Below, in pieces: positions 40,694 to 49,454 of a stretch of DNA of 64,000 bases (position 1 is the first letter of the stretch; each line of letters starts with the position of its first letter). Source of the stretch: Acuticoccus kalidii (GTDB lineage Bacteria > Pseudomonadota > Alphaproteobacteria > Rhizobiales > Amorphaceae); contig NZ_JAKGCS010000015.1 in assembly GCF_021556395.1 (NCBI RefSeq), forward strand, positions 62,001-126,000. The letters are read 5' to 3'. A program made the translations under genes and the position numbers. Under the pieces are notes generated by a model. That model was not told the origin of the DNA, did not search any database, and saw only the letters and a list, made by a program, of their open reading frames with translations.

Positions 40694-42574
40694 ATGACCG
40701 CAATTCACTCCGATTCCGGTACCGCCCAAAGCCGTCTCGCACGGGCCCTCGTTCTTCTCGTCAAGCTGCTCGACCACCTCGTCGGCGCGCTGGTGGTGCT
40801 CCTCCTCGCCGCGATCGTCTTCGACGTGCTCGCCGGGGTGGTCTCCCGCTACGTGTTCAACGATTCCTTCTCCTGGACCGAAGTCGGCGGGCGTTGGCTC
40901 TTCATCTATTTGCTGTTCCTCGGCACCGCTCTCGGCCATCGGGCCAAGAGCCATGTCGCGGTCGACATCCTCGCCCGCGCGCTGCCGGAGCGGCACCGGC
41001 CGGCGCATCAGTTCGTGATCGACCTCATCGTCGCCTACACGACCTTCAGCCTGCTCTTTTACGGTCTCGACCTCATCCGCCTCGTCGGCGGGACGGACAT
41101 TCTCCTGCGCGTTCCGAGCTGGATGAAATACGCCGCGATCCCGGTCGCCGCGGTCGTCGGCCTCGTCTTCATCGCGCTGCGCGACCTTGAGGAAGGCGGT
41201 CCGGTCAAAGGCAGCGTCGCCGCCGTCGCGCTCGCCGGGCTACTCTTCTACGTCACGACGCTCGTCCAGCCGATGATCCACGTCTCGGGCGTCAGCCCCA
41301 GCCTCGTGATGGGGATCGCCTTTCTCGTAACGCTCGCGATCGGCGTGCCCGTCGCCTTTGCGATGCTCTTCAGCGCGTTTCTCGCGATCTTCGGCGCCGA
41401 CCTCCAGCCCGCGCCCGCTGTCGTGCAGAATGTCGTCAACGGCGCGGGAAGCTTCTTGCTCCTCGCGATCCCGCTCTTCATCCTCGCGAGCCAATTGATG
41501 AATGTCGGCGGGTTGTCGACCCGCCTCATCGACTTCGCCCAATCCCTCGTCGGCAACGCGCGCGGCGGGCTTGCCCAGGTGAACGTCGTCACGAGCTTCC
41601 TCTTCGGCGGCATCTCGGGCTCGTCGGGATCGGACGCGGCGCTCAACGCCAAGATCGTCGTGCCGCAGATGACCCGGCACGGCTACTCTGCGCCGTTCAG
41701 TTGCGCCGTCACCTCCGCGTCCTCGATTCTGCCGAACGTCGTGCCGCCGTCGGTCGCGATGCTCATTCTCGCGGCGATCTCCGGCGCCTCGGTGTGGAAG
41801 CTCTTCATCGGCGGCATCTTCCCCGCGATGCTCCTCACCGCGATCCTGATGGGCGTCGTCTACGTGATCGCGATGCGGCGCGGCTATGGACGGACCGGAC
41901 AGAAGGCGACGCTGTCGCGCGCCGGCCACGCTTTCCTGCGCGCCGCCCCCGTCCTCAGCCTCGCGATTTTCATCATTCTCGCCATTCGCGGCGGCGTGAT
42001 GACGCCGACCGAGGCCGGCGGGCTCGCCGTCGCCTACGCCTTCGTGCTCGGCAAATTCGTCTATCGCGGCTTTGCCTGGCGCGACCTCTTCGGCGAATTG
42101 CGCACCGTCGGTATCGAAGCCTCGATGATCGGCTTCCTCGTCGGCGTCGCGGGGCCCTTCGCCTTCGTCCTCGTCTCCGAGCAGATCCCGCAGAACCTCA
42201 TCGCCGCCGTGATGACGTTCGCCCACACCCCGACCGCCGTGCTCCTCGTCGTCGTCATCACCGGCCTCATCATCGGCACGGTGCTCGACATGGCGGTCGC
42301 GCTTTTGATCCTCGTTCCGCTCGTCATGCCCTTGGTCCGCCATGCCGGGATCGACGAGACCCATTTCGGCGTCGTCACCGTCATCACGCTGCTCCTCGGA
42401 GGCCTCACGCCGCCGGTCGGAATCATCGTGTTCATTCCCGCACAAATTACGAACACGCCCGTGATGCAGGTCTTCAAAGAGGTTTTCCCGTTTTTTCTCG
42501 CTCTGATTGTCGGTTTGTTGATCCTCACGTTCGTTCCAGCGGTTACGTTGTCCCTCGTAAATTGGGTTTCATAG
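40694..42574 (+). CDS. Fused TRAP transporter permease (DctQ-DctM)
   Basis: 626-residue membrane protein joining the small and large permease subunits. Residues about 1-175 are DctQ-like (VVSRYVFNDSFSWTEVGGRW, LGHRAKSHVAVDIL), and from about 195 the DctM part follows (FAMLFSAFLAIFG, LLAIPLFILASQLMNVGGLS, TSFLFGGISGSSGSDAALNA, NVVPPSVAMLILAAISGASV, VITLLLGGLTPPVGIIVFIP). The joining segment contains an extra hydrophobic helix (SVAAVALAGLLFYVTTLVQP), as is typical for QM fusions. It pairs with the binding protein 73 bp upstream; the LacI-family gene follows after 37 bp. Confidence 0.95.
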   Translation: MTAIHSDSGTAQSRLARALVLLVKLLDHLVGALVVLLLAAIVFDVLAGVVSRYVFNDSFSWTEVGGRWLFIYLLFLGTALGHRAKSHVAVDILARALPERHRPAHQFVIDLIVAYTTFSLLFYGLDLIRLVGGTDILLRVPSWMKYAAIPVAAVVGLVFIALRDLEEGGPVKGSVAAVALAGLLFYVTTLVQPMIHVSGVSPSLVMGIAFLVTLAIGVPVAFAMLFSAFLAIFGADLQPAPAVVQNVVNGAGSFLLLAIPLFILASQLMNVGGLSTRLIDFAQSLVGNARGGLAQVNVVTSFLFGGISGSSGSDAALNAKIVVPQMTRHGYSAPFSCAVTSASSILPNVVPPSVAMLILAAISGASVWKLFIGGIFPAMLLTAILMGVVYVIAMRRGYGRTGQKATLSRAGHAFLRAAPVLSLAIFIILAIRGGVMTPTEAGGLAVAYAFVLGKFVYRGFAWRDLFGELRTVGIEASMIGFLVGVAGPFAFVLVSEQIPQNLIAAVMTFAHTPTAVLLVVVITGLIIGTVLDMAVALLILVPLVMPLVRHAGIDETHFGVVTVITLLLGGLTPPVGIIVFIPAQITNTPVMQVFKEVFPFFLALIVGLLILTFVPAVTLSLVNWVS

Positions 42575-42611
42575 CCGACTGAGAACAACCACGAGGCGAG
42601 GATTAGCCAGA

Positions 42612-43688
42612 ATGCAGAGAGGCCGTAAACCGACCAAGTCGCCGAAGGAGCCGGACCACGCGTCCGCCGCGCCTTCGCTCCGCACGATCTCTCAGCACGC
42701 CGGGGTCTCGATCACCACCGTCTCCCGCGTGCTCAATGGCCGCCCTGGCCGTATCGCTCCGGCGACCGTTGAACGGGTCCAGCGTTTGATCGAGGAGGTC
42801 GGCTATCGTCCGCACCAATCCGGCCGATCGCTGCGCACGCGCGAATCGTCGATCATCGCGGCCCTCACCTCCGATCCGTCGAATGCCTATTTCTCAGCCA
42901 TCGCCGGATCCATCGAATCGGCCGGTCGCAACGACAATCACGTCATGATCCTCGCCAACACGATGGGCGATCCACAACGTCAGGACGAGCGCCTTCTCGA
43001 GATGCGGTCCTATCTGACGCGCGGGATCGTCCATTTCGGCGCGGTGCCGAGCCCTGGGCTCCAACGTTTTCTGGAACAGGGGGTGCCGATGGTCTTCATC
43101 ATCCGCCCCTGCCCGCTTCCGATCGAGGCGCCGCTCGTCGGCGTCGACGATTATCGCGCCGGAACGGACGTCGCTGAGCACTTCATCAGCCAGGATTATC
43201 GCACCTATGGCGTGATCCTCGGCATCGAGGCCTCGCGGGCGAGCGAGCGGCGCTATCTCGGTTTCCGCGACCGGATGAAGGACGCCGGGCACGAGGTCGC
43301 CGTCGGCGGCCGCCATATCGGCGGCTCGATGATGGAGAGCGGCTATCTCCAGGCGACGACGCTGCTCGAGCGCAAACCGCCGCCGCGCGCGATCTTCTGC
43401 ACCACCGACATGCTCGCCTATGGCGCCTTTCGGCGCTGCACGGAGCTCGGCCTGCGCGTGCCGGAGGACGTCGTCCTCTTCGGCTTCGACGACAATCCGC
43501 TCAACGAGTGGGTCGCGCCATGGCTCAGCACCGTGCGCACGCCATACGAGAGCTTCGGCCCCAGCGTCTGGGAGGTCTTCAACACGCTCTGGACCGACCG
43601 AGGCTCCGACCCGCCGCAAATCATTCTGCCGCATCACCTGGTGATCCGGCCGGAAGACCGTGCCCCCATCACGAGGCACGACGCATGA
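42612..43688 (+). CDS. LacI-family transcriptional regulator
   Basis: 358-residue repressor. The helix-turn-helix (residues about 24-43, LRTISQHAGVSITTVSRVLN) and hinge (YRPHQSGRSLRTRESSIIAA) are followed by the sensor domain: ALTSDPSNAYFSAIAGSIES, GIVHFGAVPSPGLQRFLEQG, PLVGVDDYRAGTDVAEHFIS, AIFCTTDMLAYGAFRRCTEL and LFGFDDNPLNEWVAPWLSTV. Being in the same operon as the TRAP genes, it is probably autoregulated. Its operator is most likely the double palindrome at 39487-39536; the CAAACGTTTG core fits the recognition-helix type S-x-x-T-V-S-R. Confidence 0.93.
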   Translation: MQRGRKPTKSPKEPDHASAAPSLRTISQHAGVSITTVSRVLNGRPGRIAPATVERVQRLIEEVGYRPHQSGRSLRTRESSIIAALTSDPSNAYFSAIAGSIESAGRNDNHVMILANTMGDPQRQDERLLEMRSYLTRGIVHFGAVPSPGLQRFLEQGVPMVFIIRPCPLPIEAPLVGVDDYRAGTDVAEHFISQDYRTYGVILGIEASRASERRYLGFRDRMKDAGHEVAVGGRHIGGSMMESGYLQATTLLERKPPPRAIFCTTDMLAYGAFRRCTELGLRVPEDVVLFGFDDNPLNEWVAPWLSTVRTPYESFGPSVWEVFNTLWTDRGSDPPQIILPHHLVIRPEDRAPITRHDA

Positions 43689-43714
43689 TCAACACACCCT
43701 GAGGAGACCGTTTC

Positions 43715-44221
43715 GTGCCGAGCCTTGAAGAACGCATCGAACGACTGGAAGCCATTGAGGAAATCAAGCGTCTCAAGGCGTATTACGCGAAGTGCGCGGA
43801 CGAGAAATACACCGAGGACCACGAGCGCCGGCCGCAGGACGAGGTGAACGCCGTCGCCCGCGACCAGTGCTCGGTGTTCACCGAAGACGCGATCTGGGAT
43901 GGCGGCGTCTTCGGCCGCCATGAGGGCCGCGAGGCGATTTACAACAATCTGCGCCTGGGGCCGTGGAAATTCACCGTCCACATGTTCATGACGCCGCTCA
44001 TCGAGGTCGACGGCGATCGCGGCACCGGACGTTGGCTCATCTGGGAGACCGGCACGCTGACTGAAGGCGACACGCCGATCTTCCTCGCCGCATCAATCGA
44101 AGAGGAATACGTCAAGCAAGACGGAAAGTGGCTCATCTCGAAGGTCGAGCAGACAAACCGTTTCATGACGCGGTTCGACACGCCATGGACCGTCAACAAG
44201 AACCAGCCTTACCGCCCCTGA
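43715..44221 (+). CDS. SnoaL/NTF2-like (nuclear transport factor 2 superfamily) protein
   Basis: 168-residue protein. The N-terminus EERIERLEAIEEIKRLKAYY followed by VFTEDAIWDGGVFGRHEGRE (cone-shaped alpha+beta barrel), VHMFMTPLIEVDGDRGTGRW and YVKQDGKWLISKVEQTNRFM is the SnoaL_4 pattern shared by ring hydroxylases' small subunits, dehydratases and isomerases. A GTG start follows GAGGAG. It is the last gene of the TRAP-LacI operon (26 bp after lacI), so it probably works on the imported compound; reaction unknown. Confidence 0.87.
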   Translation: MPSLEERIERLEAIEEIKRLKAYYAKCADEKYTEDHERRPQDEVNAVARDQCSVFTEDAIWDGGVFGRHEGREAIYNNLRLGPWKFTVHMFMTPLIEVDGDRGTGRWLIWETGTLTEGDTPIFLAASIEEEYVKQDGKWLISKVEQTNRFMTRFDTPWTVNKNQPYRP

Positions 44222-44237
44222 GGGCCTGCGCCGCGCG

Positions 44238-44984
44238 TCAGAAGAAGGCGCGCGGCCTCAGCCCGTGATGGAACCAATTGATCATCGAATAGATGTCGTA
44301 GACCGGCAGGCCCAACGCCGACCGTAGCGCGGCGGCGTAAGGCGGCATGTTGGTGCATTCGAGCACGATCGCGCCCACGTCGGGATGCTTTGCGACCAGC
44401 GCCCGGCCCGCATCGACGATATCGGCCTCGGCGAGATCGAGGTCGAGATCGTCCTTCTCGGCCTTGATGAGGACGCGGAAGAACTCCCGACCCGCTTCCG
44501 TCCCCTCGATCGGGGTATCGGTCGGCGCGCCGACGGCGGCGAAATGTTGCGGCGTCAGCGTGCTCGCCGAAACGGTCACCACGCCGACCCGCTTGCCGGG
44601 CGGCAAGGTCGCCTGCACCCACGGCACCTGCATCAAAGCCGACGTCGCGACCGGCACGCCGACAGCCGCCGCAAGCTCCGGCTGAAGGAGGGCGAGGAAG
44701 CCGCAATTGGTGGTGATCGCCTCCGCTCCGAGATCGACGAGATCGCGCGCCGCCGCGACGAACTCCGGCAGCATCTGGTGCGGATCCTGCAGCACGATCT
44801 TCTCCGGGCTCGCCCCGCGCACCACGCGAAAGAGGACCGGAAAGGGCCAGGTCGCCCCGTTCCCCATGTCACCGAGGACGCGGGGAAAGCGTGCCTCCAG
44901 CATCAGGATGCCGAGCGGCGCGCCGTAGATCGCCTTGCCGCCCTGCACGATGCGCCCTTTGGGAATGCTCGAAAGATCGTCCAC
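44238..44984 (-). CDS. Aspartate/glutamate/hydantoin racemase family protein
   Basis: 248-residue member of the Asp/Glu racemase superfamily (AroM/maleate isomerase side). AITTNCGFLALLQPELAAAV carries the first catalytic Cys region (TNCGF), and IVLECTNMPPYAAALRSALG the second (ECTNM), so both catalytic cysteines are present. VGVVTVSASTLTPQHFAAVG forms the domain core. The GTG start at 44984 has AGGAG seven bases upstream; the open frame upstream to 45236 overlaps the kinase gene and is not supported. It lies 64 bp after the FGGY kinase on the same strand. Substrate unknown. Confidence 0.87.
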   Translation of the reverse strand: MDDLSSIPKGRIVQGGKAIYGAPLGILMLEARFPRVLGDMGNGATWPFPVLFRVVRGASPEKIVLQDPHQMLPEFVAAARDLVDLGAEAITTNCGFLALLQPELAAAVGVPVATSALMQVPWVQATLPPGKRVGVVTVSASTLTPQHFAAVGAPTDTPIEGTEAGREFFRVLIKAEKDDLDLDLAEADIVDAGRALVAKHPDVGAIVLECTNMPPYAAALRSALGLPVYDIYSMINWFHHGLRPRAFF

Positions 44985-45048
44985 CCGGTGTCTCCTGCGC
45001 CACATCCGGCCCGTTCGTCCGCAACAGAAGACCCAATGTCGCCTCCGT

Positions 45049-46620
45049 TCAAGACGCGATCGCGCCCCGAAGATCGGAAAGGGCGGGAAGGATGCGCGAG
45101 AGGTCCACCGGCCGCCCCTCGCCGAAGCCGAAATAGAGCGCGGAAAAATGCGCGAAGAGCGCATCATAGACCGCCACCGCCGCGGGATCGGCGCGGAAGA
45201 GGCGCATCGGCGGGCAAAGCGCATCCTGCGCGGCATCGACCGCCTGGAAGGCGCCCGCCGCGACCGCCGCGAAGAGGCACGCCCCGACGCCCACCGGCGA
45301 GCGCTCCGGCACCAGGATGTCGCGCCCCAAGACGTTGGCGTAGACGGTGTTCAGGATGTCGTTGCGCTGAGGGATGCCGCCGGCATTGATCATCCGCTCT
45401 GTCGGAACTCCGCCGCCCGCCATCCGCTCCACGATGATGCGGACATGCATCGCCATCCCCTCGATGGCGGCGAAGAGCTCATCGGCGGCCGTCGTGTCGA
45501 GGCTCGTTCCGAGCGTCACGCCGGAGAGGTCCGGCCGCGCGAGAACCGTGCGATCGCCCTTGTCCCACGGCAGGCGCAACAGGCCGGTCTGCCCGGCCCG
45601 GTGGTGCGCGATCTCGGCCGCGAGGCTCGCAACGTCCCGCTTTGCGCGGCGCGCGATCGCCTCGAAGAGATCCCCGGTCGCCGACTGTCCGGCCTCGATG
45701 CCAATATGGGCCGGATGGACGCTGCCCGGCACCATGCCGCTCACGCCCGCGATCGTCCCGATCCCTGCCGGGGCGATCGCCACGACGCAGGTGGACGTCC
45801 CGATGACGTTGACCATGTCCCCCATGCGGCAGCCCGCGCCCATCGAGTCCCAATGCGCGTCGACGCCGCCGACCGGGATCGGAATGCCCGGCGCGAGGCC
45901 GAGCCGGTCGGCCCATTCCGGGCAGAGGGTACCGGCAATATGGTCGGAGGTGAGAACCTCGCTTTCGAGGCGGCGATTGATCCCGTCGAAGAGCGGATCG
46001 ATCCGGGCGAGGATCTCGTCCGGCGGCAGGCCGCCCCACCGCCGGTTCCACATCCATTTGTGACCCATCGCGCAGGCCGAGCGCTTGAGATCGGCCGGCC
46101 GCGTGACGCCCGTCAGCGTCGCCGTCACCATGTCGCAATGCTCGACCGCGCTCGCCATGTCGCGGGCCGCCGGATCATGGCGCAGGAAATGAAGAAGCTT
46201 CGCGTAACCCCATTCGAGCGAATAGACACCGCCCGACCAGTCGAGCGCCTCGTGTCCGCTCGCTCTGAACGCGGCGGTGATCGCCTCCGCCTCGCGCACC
46301 GGCCGGTGGTCGCACCAGAGATAATAATCCGAGACCGGCCGCATCCGCTCGTCGACGAAGACCACGCTCGATCCCGTCGTGTCGCAGGCGAGCGCGGCGA
46401 TGGCGCGCCCGTCGATCCGGGCGCTCGCGATCGCGCCACGCATCGCCTCGACGAGGGCGGCCATATGATCGGCGTGCGACTGGGTCGCGGCGCGCGGCGC
46501 GTCCGGCAGACGCTTGAGCGGGTAGCCCGCACTCGCCGAGCCGAGCGGCGTCCCGTCCGTCTCCATCACGGTGACGCGGACGCTTTGGGTGCCGAAATCG
46601 ATGCCCGCGACGATCGTCAT
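45049..46620 (-). CDS. FGGY-family carbohydrate kinase (ribulokinase-like)
   Basis: 523-residue sugar kinase that phosphorylates a sugar or polyol with ATP. IVAGIDFGTQSVRVTVMETD is the phosphate-1 motif; ALACDTTGSSVVFVD, CDHRPVREAEAI, GVDAHWDSMGAGCRMGDMVN and VIGTSTCVVA are FGGY signatures; the adenosine motif region INAGGIPQRNDILNTVYANV is present. Length and the TGSSV segment place it closer to ribulokinase than to glycerol or xylulose kinase. It heads a short leftward unit with the racemase-like gene. No epimerase, isomerase or sugar transporter is next to it, so the sugar cannot be named. Confidence 0.9.
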   Translation of the reverse strand: MTIVAGIDFGTQSVRVTVMETDGTPLGSASAGYPLKRLPDAPRAATQSHADHMAALVEAMRGAIASARIDGRAIAALACDTTGSSVVFVDERMRPVSDYYLWCDHRPVREAEAITAAFRASGHEALDWSGGVYSLEWGYAKLLHFLRHDPAARDMASAVEHCDMVTATLTGVTRPADLKRSACAMGHKWMWNRRWGGLPPDEILARIDPLFDGINRRLESEVLTSDHIAGTLCPEWADRLGLAPGIPIPVGGVDAHWDSMGAGCRMGDMVNVIGTSTCVVAIAPAGIGTIAGVSGMVPGSVHPAHIGIEAGQSATGDLFEAIARRAKRDVASLAAEIAHHRAGQTGLLRLPWDKGDRTVLARPDLSGVTLGTSLDTTAADELFAAIEGMAMHVRIIVERMAGGGVPTERMINAGGIPQRNDILNTVYANVLGRDILVPERSPVGVGACLFAAVAAGAFQAVDAAQDALCPPMRLFRADPAAVAVYDALFAHFSALYFGFGEGRPVDLSRILPALSDLRGAIAS

Positions 46621-46789
46621 CCGGTGCGCCCTTCGATGCGGGACGGCGGAACGGACGGCATGGGCATCAGGCGCTCTTCCTCAAAGACGGAGCGCGACCT
46701 TGCCGCCACCTCGGCTATAAGTGCAACGGGGGTGATCATCGCCCCGACGATCGGCCGGTCCTCGCCCGGCCCCCACGGAGATTGAACTG

Positions 46790-46984
46790 ATGCCGATAAT
46801 CCGGGTCGAGCTTCTCGAAGGCCGCACCACCGAGCAGAAACGCGCCCTCGTCAAAGAGGTGACGGAGGCGTTCGTGCGCACCTGCGGCGGCAACGCCGCC
46901 TCGCTCCAGGTCGTGATCCACGATGTTCAGACCGAGAATTGGGGCTCGGGTGGCGAGCTCATCGCCGACAAAAAGAAGGCCTGA
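46790..46984 (+). CDS. 4-oxalocrotonate tautomerase family enzyme
   Basis: 64-residue tautomerase: PIIRVELLEGRTTEQKRALV starts with the catalytic Pro1 after removal of the initiator Met. The Arg of the central helix region (KEVTEAFVRTCGG) and the C-terminal strand SLQVVIHDVQTENWGSGGEL fit the family; the usual size is 60-65 residues. It ketonises enol-pyruvate-type products, usually in aromatic or amino acid breakdown. It is a single gene, 170 bp from the divergent FGGY kinase. Confidence 0.92.
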   Translation: MPIIRVELLEGRTTEQKRALVKEVTEAFVRTCGGNAASLQVVIHDVQTENWGSGGELIADKKKA

Positions 46985-47020
46985 CGGGACCCGCCACCGC
47001 CCTCGCGTCGCGCGCCCGTC

Positions 47021-47947
47021 CTAGACGGCGTGGCGCGCGCGCCATTCCGGCTCCGTCCGCGCCTCGATCTCCGCGACCGCCCGTCGCCGGCCGACGAGCA
47101 GCGCCCGCCGCTGATAGCGGCGGATGAAGGCGCGCAATTGCGGGTCTGGCAGCTGCTTTTCCCCGGTGCGCCACGCGTTCACATAGCCGATGAACATGTT
47201 GAGCCCACCGAGCAGATAAGGCGGCTCCAACGAGCGGAAGGCGCACGTCGCCGTAAAATAGAGAAGATCGCTCCCCATCACATACTGGCCGAGCCCGTGG
47301 CGGCGGCGGCCGGTATAGATGCTCTTCTGGCTCGACCCCATCGGGCGCAAATGGATGAAATTGAGATCCGGCGCATCCCAGCTCACCGCGATCCAGCCGA
47401 GCTTGCGGGCTTTGTGGCAATCGATTGCGTCCCACATCACCATCGGAACGAATCCGTCGATCTCCTTGAAACAGGCGGTCCGGTAGAATTTCGTCATCCC
47501 GACGGACATTTCATCGCCGCGCCGCTCGGAGACGAGGCCGCCATCGCGCCGGTTATAGGGCTTGCCGCTCGCCGTGCCGATGCGGGGATTGTCCGCCATC
47601 CGGCGCATCAGCTCCTCGAAATAGCGGGCGGGCAGTTCGAGGTCCAAGTCGATCTTGCAAACATAATCGAAGTCGTCGAGATCGATGGTCGCGAGGCCAT
47701 AATTGAACGCCTCGACGACGCCGCCCCCCACCGCGCGGAACCCGCGATCGGGCTTCTTCACCACTCGGATGAAGGGATGGGCCGCCGCATATTCGGCGAG
47801 GATCTCCGGAGTCGCATCGTTCGACCCGTCATCGACGACGACGAGGAGAGCAGGCTGGATCGTCTGCGCGATGATGCTGTCGAGTGTCACCCGCAGATAG
47901 TCGGCCTCGTTCCGGCACGGCGCGATGAGCGCATATTTCGTGGTCAT
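47021..47947 (-). CDS. Glycosyltransferase family 2
   Basis: 308-residue GT-A glycosyltransferase. ALIAPCRNEADYLRVTLDSI and LLVVVDDGSNDATPEILAEY are the nucleotide-sugar-binding start, and YVCKIDLDLELPARYFEELM contains the DLD (DxD-like) metal site; DEMSVGMTKFYR and MVMWDAIDCHKARKLGWIAV include the acceptor-side ED-like region. No membrane segment except a weak C-terminal one, so it is a cytoplasmic, probably membrane-associated enzyme. The start is the ATG at 47947; a longer frame to 48169 is not supported. Divergent from the O-antigen ligase-like gene, it opens the polysaccharide cluster. Confidence 0.9.
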   Translation of the reverse strand: MTTKYALIAPCRNEADYLRVTLDSIIAQTIQPALLVVVDDGSNDATPEILAEYAAAHPFIRVVKKPDRGFRAVGGGVVEAFNYGLATIDLDDFDYVCKIDLDLELPARYFEELMRRMADNPRIGTASGKPYNRRDGGLVSERRGDEMSVGMTKFYRTACFKEIDGFVPMVMWDAIDCHKARKLGWIAVSWDAPDLNFIHLRPMGSSQKSIYTGRRRHGLGQYVMGSDLLYFTATCAFRSLEPPYLLGGLNMFIGYVNAWRTGEKQLPDPQLRAFIRRYQRRALLVGRRRAVAEIEARTEPEWRARHAV

Positions 47948-48063
47948 TCCGTCCCCGTCTGTCGCGCTGTCCCGAATCGTCACCCATGACTGAAGAGGGT
48001 TTTGCCCCCGATGGGAAGAGACGCCGCTCGCGTGGGGTGGGGAAGAGGCGGTACACTCAGCCG

Positions 48064-49416
48064 ATGAGCGAGCCCGCCACCTGGATCGAATATCTCCCCC
48101 GACGCGAGAAGGCGGCCGCCGCGCGCCGCGCCATCGCGTGGGAGGTCTATACCGAGCGCGCGGCCGCATTCCTCCTCGTGCTGACGGTCCTGTTCCTGCT
48201 GATCGGCCTCAACCCGCTCGCCAAGGATGACGGACAGTCCGCGGGCGGATCGACGATGCGTCAGATCGTCCTTCTCGGCCTCGCCGGGCTCGCGGCGCCG
48301 CTCCTCCTGCTGCGCCTGCGCATGGCGCTCGCGATCCTCGCCCGGTCCTGGTCGCTCCTCCTCGTCTTCGCGGCGCTCGCGATGACGACGTTCTGGTCGG
48401 CCTATCCGAGTGTCACGATCCGCCGCTTCATCGTCTTCGTGATCTTGTTCGTCATCGCCCTCGCGATCGCGAGCGTCCTCAACACGCCGCGCAAATATCT
48501 GACACCGCTGATGATCGCCTTCGCGATCACCCTCCTCGCCGACTATGCGGTGACCCTCGCCCTGCCGGGGCGCGCCTTCACCCCGCTCGGCCTTGCCGCG
48601 CTGCACGCCTCGAAGAACACTGCCGGCATGGTCGCCCAGATGATGACGATCGTCTTCGCCGCCGCCCTGCTGGCCGAGCGACGGGCGTTTCAGTTCTGGG
48701 CCATTGCCGGATTCGCCGTGCTCTCGCTGGGCTTTCTCGCGCTCACACTGTCGAAGACGAGCCTCGGCATCACCGTCCTCATCGTGTTCGGCCTCGTGCC
48801 GATCTTCGTGCTCGCCCGCCGCAACAAGGCGATCGCGCTCTTCATCCCGATTGGTCTCGTCGCCATCGCCGGTCTCGTCGTCTTCGCGACGGGGGCCTTC
48901 CAGTTGAGCGGCGCGGATTGGGCGCGGATCCTCACCGGCGACCCGACGCTCACCGAGCGGGATCAGATCTGGCGCGCGAGCCTGCTCCACATCGAGAACC
49001 GGCCTTATTTCGGCTACGGCTTCGGTGCGCAATGGTCGATGCTGCCGATCTACCACCCGCTCTGGAATTATGCCGGCTTCTGGACCGGCAACGAGGACAA
49101 CCTCAACATCCTGCGCCAGTCCCACAACGGCTATCTCGACATCATGATCCATGGCGGCGTCGTGCTCGCCACGGCGGTCGCGATTTTCATCGTCCACGCC
49201 TTTTGGGACATCGGCCGCGCGATCGGCAAACGCTCGGCCGATCGATGGGACATCGCCGGCTCGGCGATGTTCGCCGCCTTCTTCGTCTCGCTCCTCATCA
49301 GTAACATGCTGGAATCGACGCTCTTCTTCCCCGAAGGTTTGTTGGGCCAATTTCTGATTCTCCTTCTTCTCGCCCACACCGCCTGGCAAACCACCCCGAC
49401 CCCGAATCACCGCTGA
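48064..49416 (+). CDS. O-antigen ligase/polymerase family membrane protein
   Basis: About 450 residues with some 11-12 hydrophobic segments. The Wzy/WaaL landmark is the large periplasmic loop about residues 300-365 (DPTLTERDQIWRASLLHIEN, PYFGYGFGAQWSML, SHNGYLDIMIHGGVV), with the H-x-G-Y-L-D motif and conserved Arg and His found in O-antigen ligases. An alternative ATG at 47986 would add 26 basic residues. It is followed by GT4 after 38 bp in one direction with the flippase, consistent with export and polymerisation or ligation of a surface glycan. Confidence 0.88.
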   Translation: MSEPATWIEYLPRREKAAAARRAIAWEVYTERAAAFLLVLTVLFLLIGLNPLAKDDGQSAGGSTMRQIVLLGLAGLAAPLLLLRLRMALAILARSWSLLLVFAALAMTTFWSAYPSVTIRRFIVFVILFVIALAIASVLNTPRKYLTPLMIAFAITLLADYAVTLALPGRAFTPLGLAALHASKNTAGMVAQMMTIVFAAALLAERRAFQFWAIAGFAVLSLGFLALTLSKTSLGITVLIVFGLVPIFVLARRNKAIALFIPIGLVAIAGLVVFATGAFQLSGADWARILTGDPTLTERDQIWRASLLHIENRPYFGYGFGAQWSMLPIYHPLWNYAGFWTGNEDNLNILRQSHNGYLDIMIHGGVVLATAVAIFIVHAFWDIGRAIGKRSADRWDIAGSAMFAAFFVSLLISNMLESTLFFPEGLLGQFLILLLLAHTAWQTTPTPNHR

Positions 49417-49454
49417 CGATTCCGGCGCCCCGAACGATCGACGAGGAGACCGAC

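Noticed and set aside
44935..46785. A 616-codon frame opposite the FGGY kinase
   Set aside because: Antisense shadow; the kinase on the minus strand has all its motifs.
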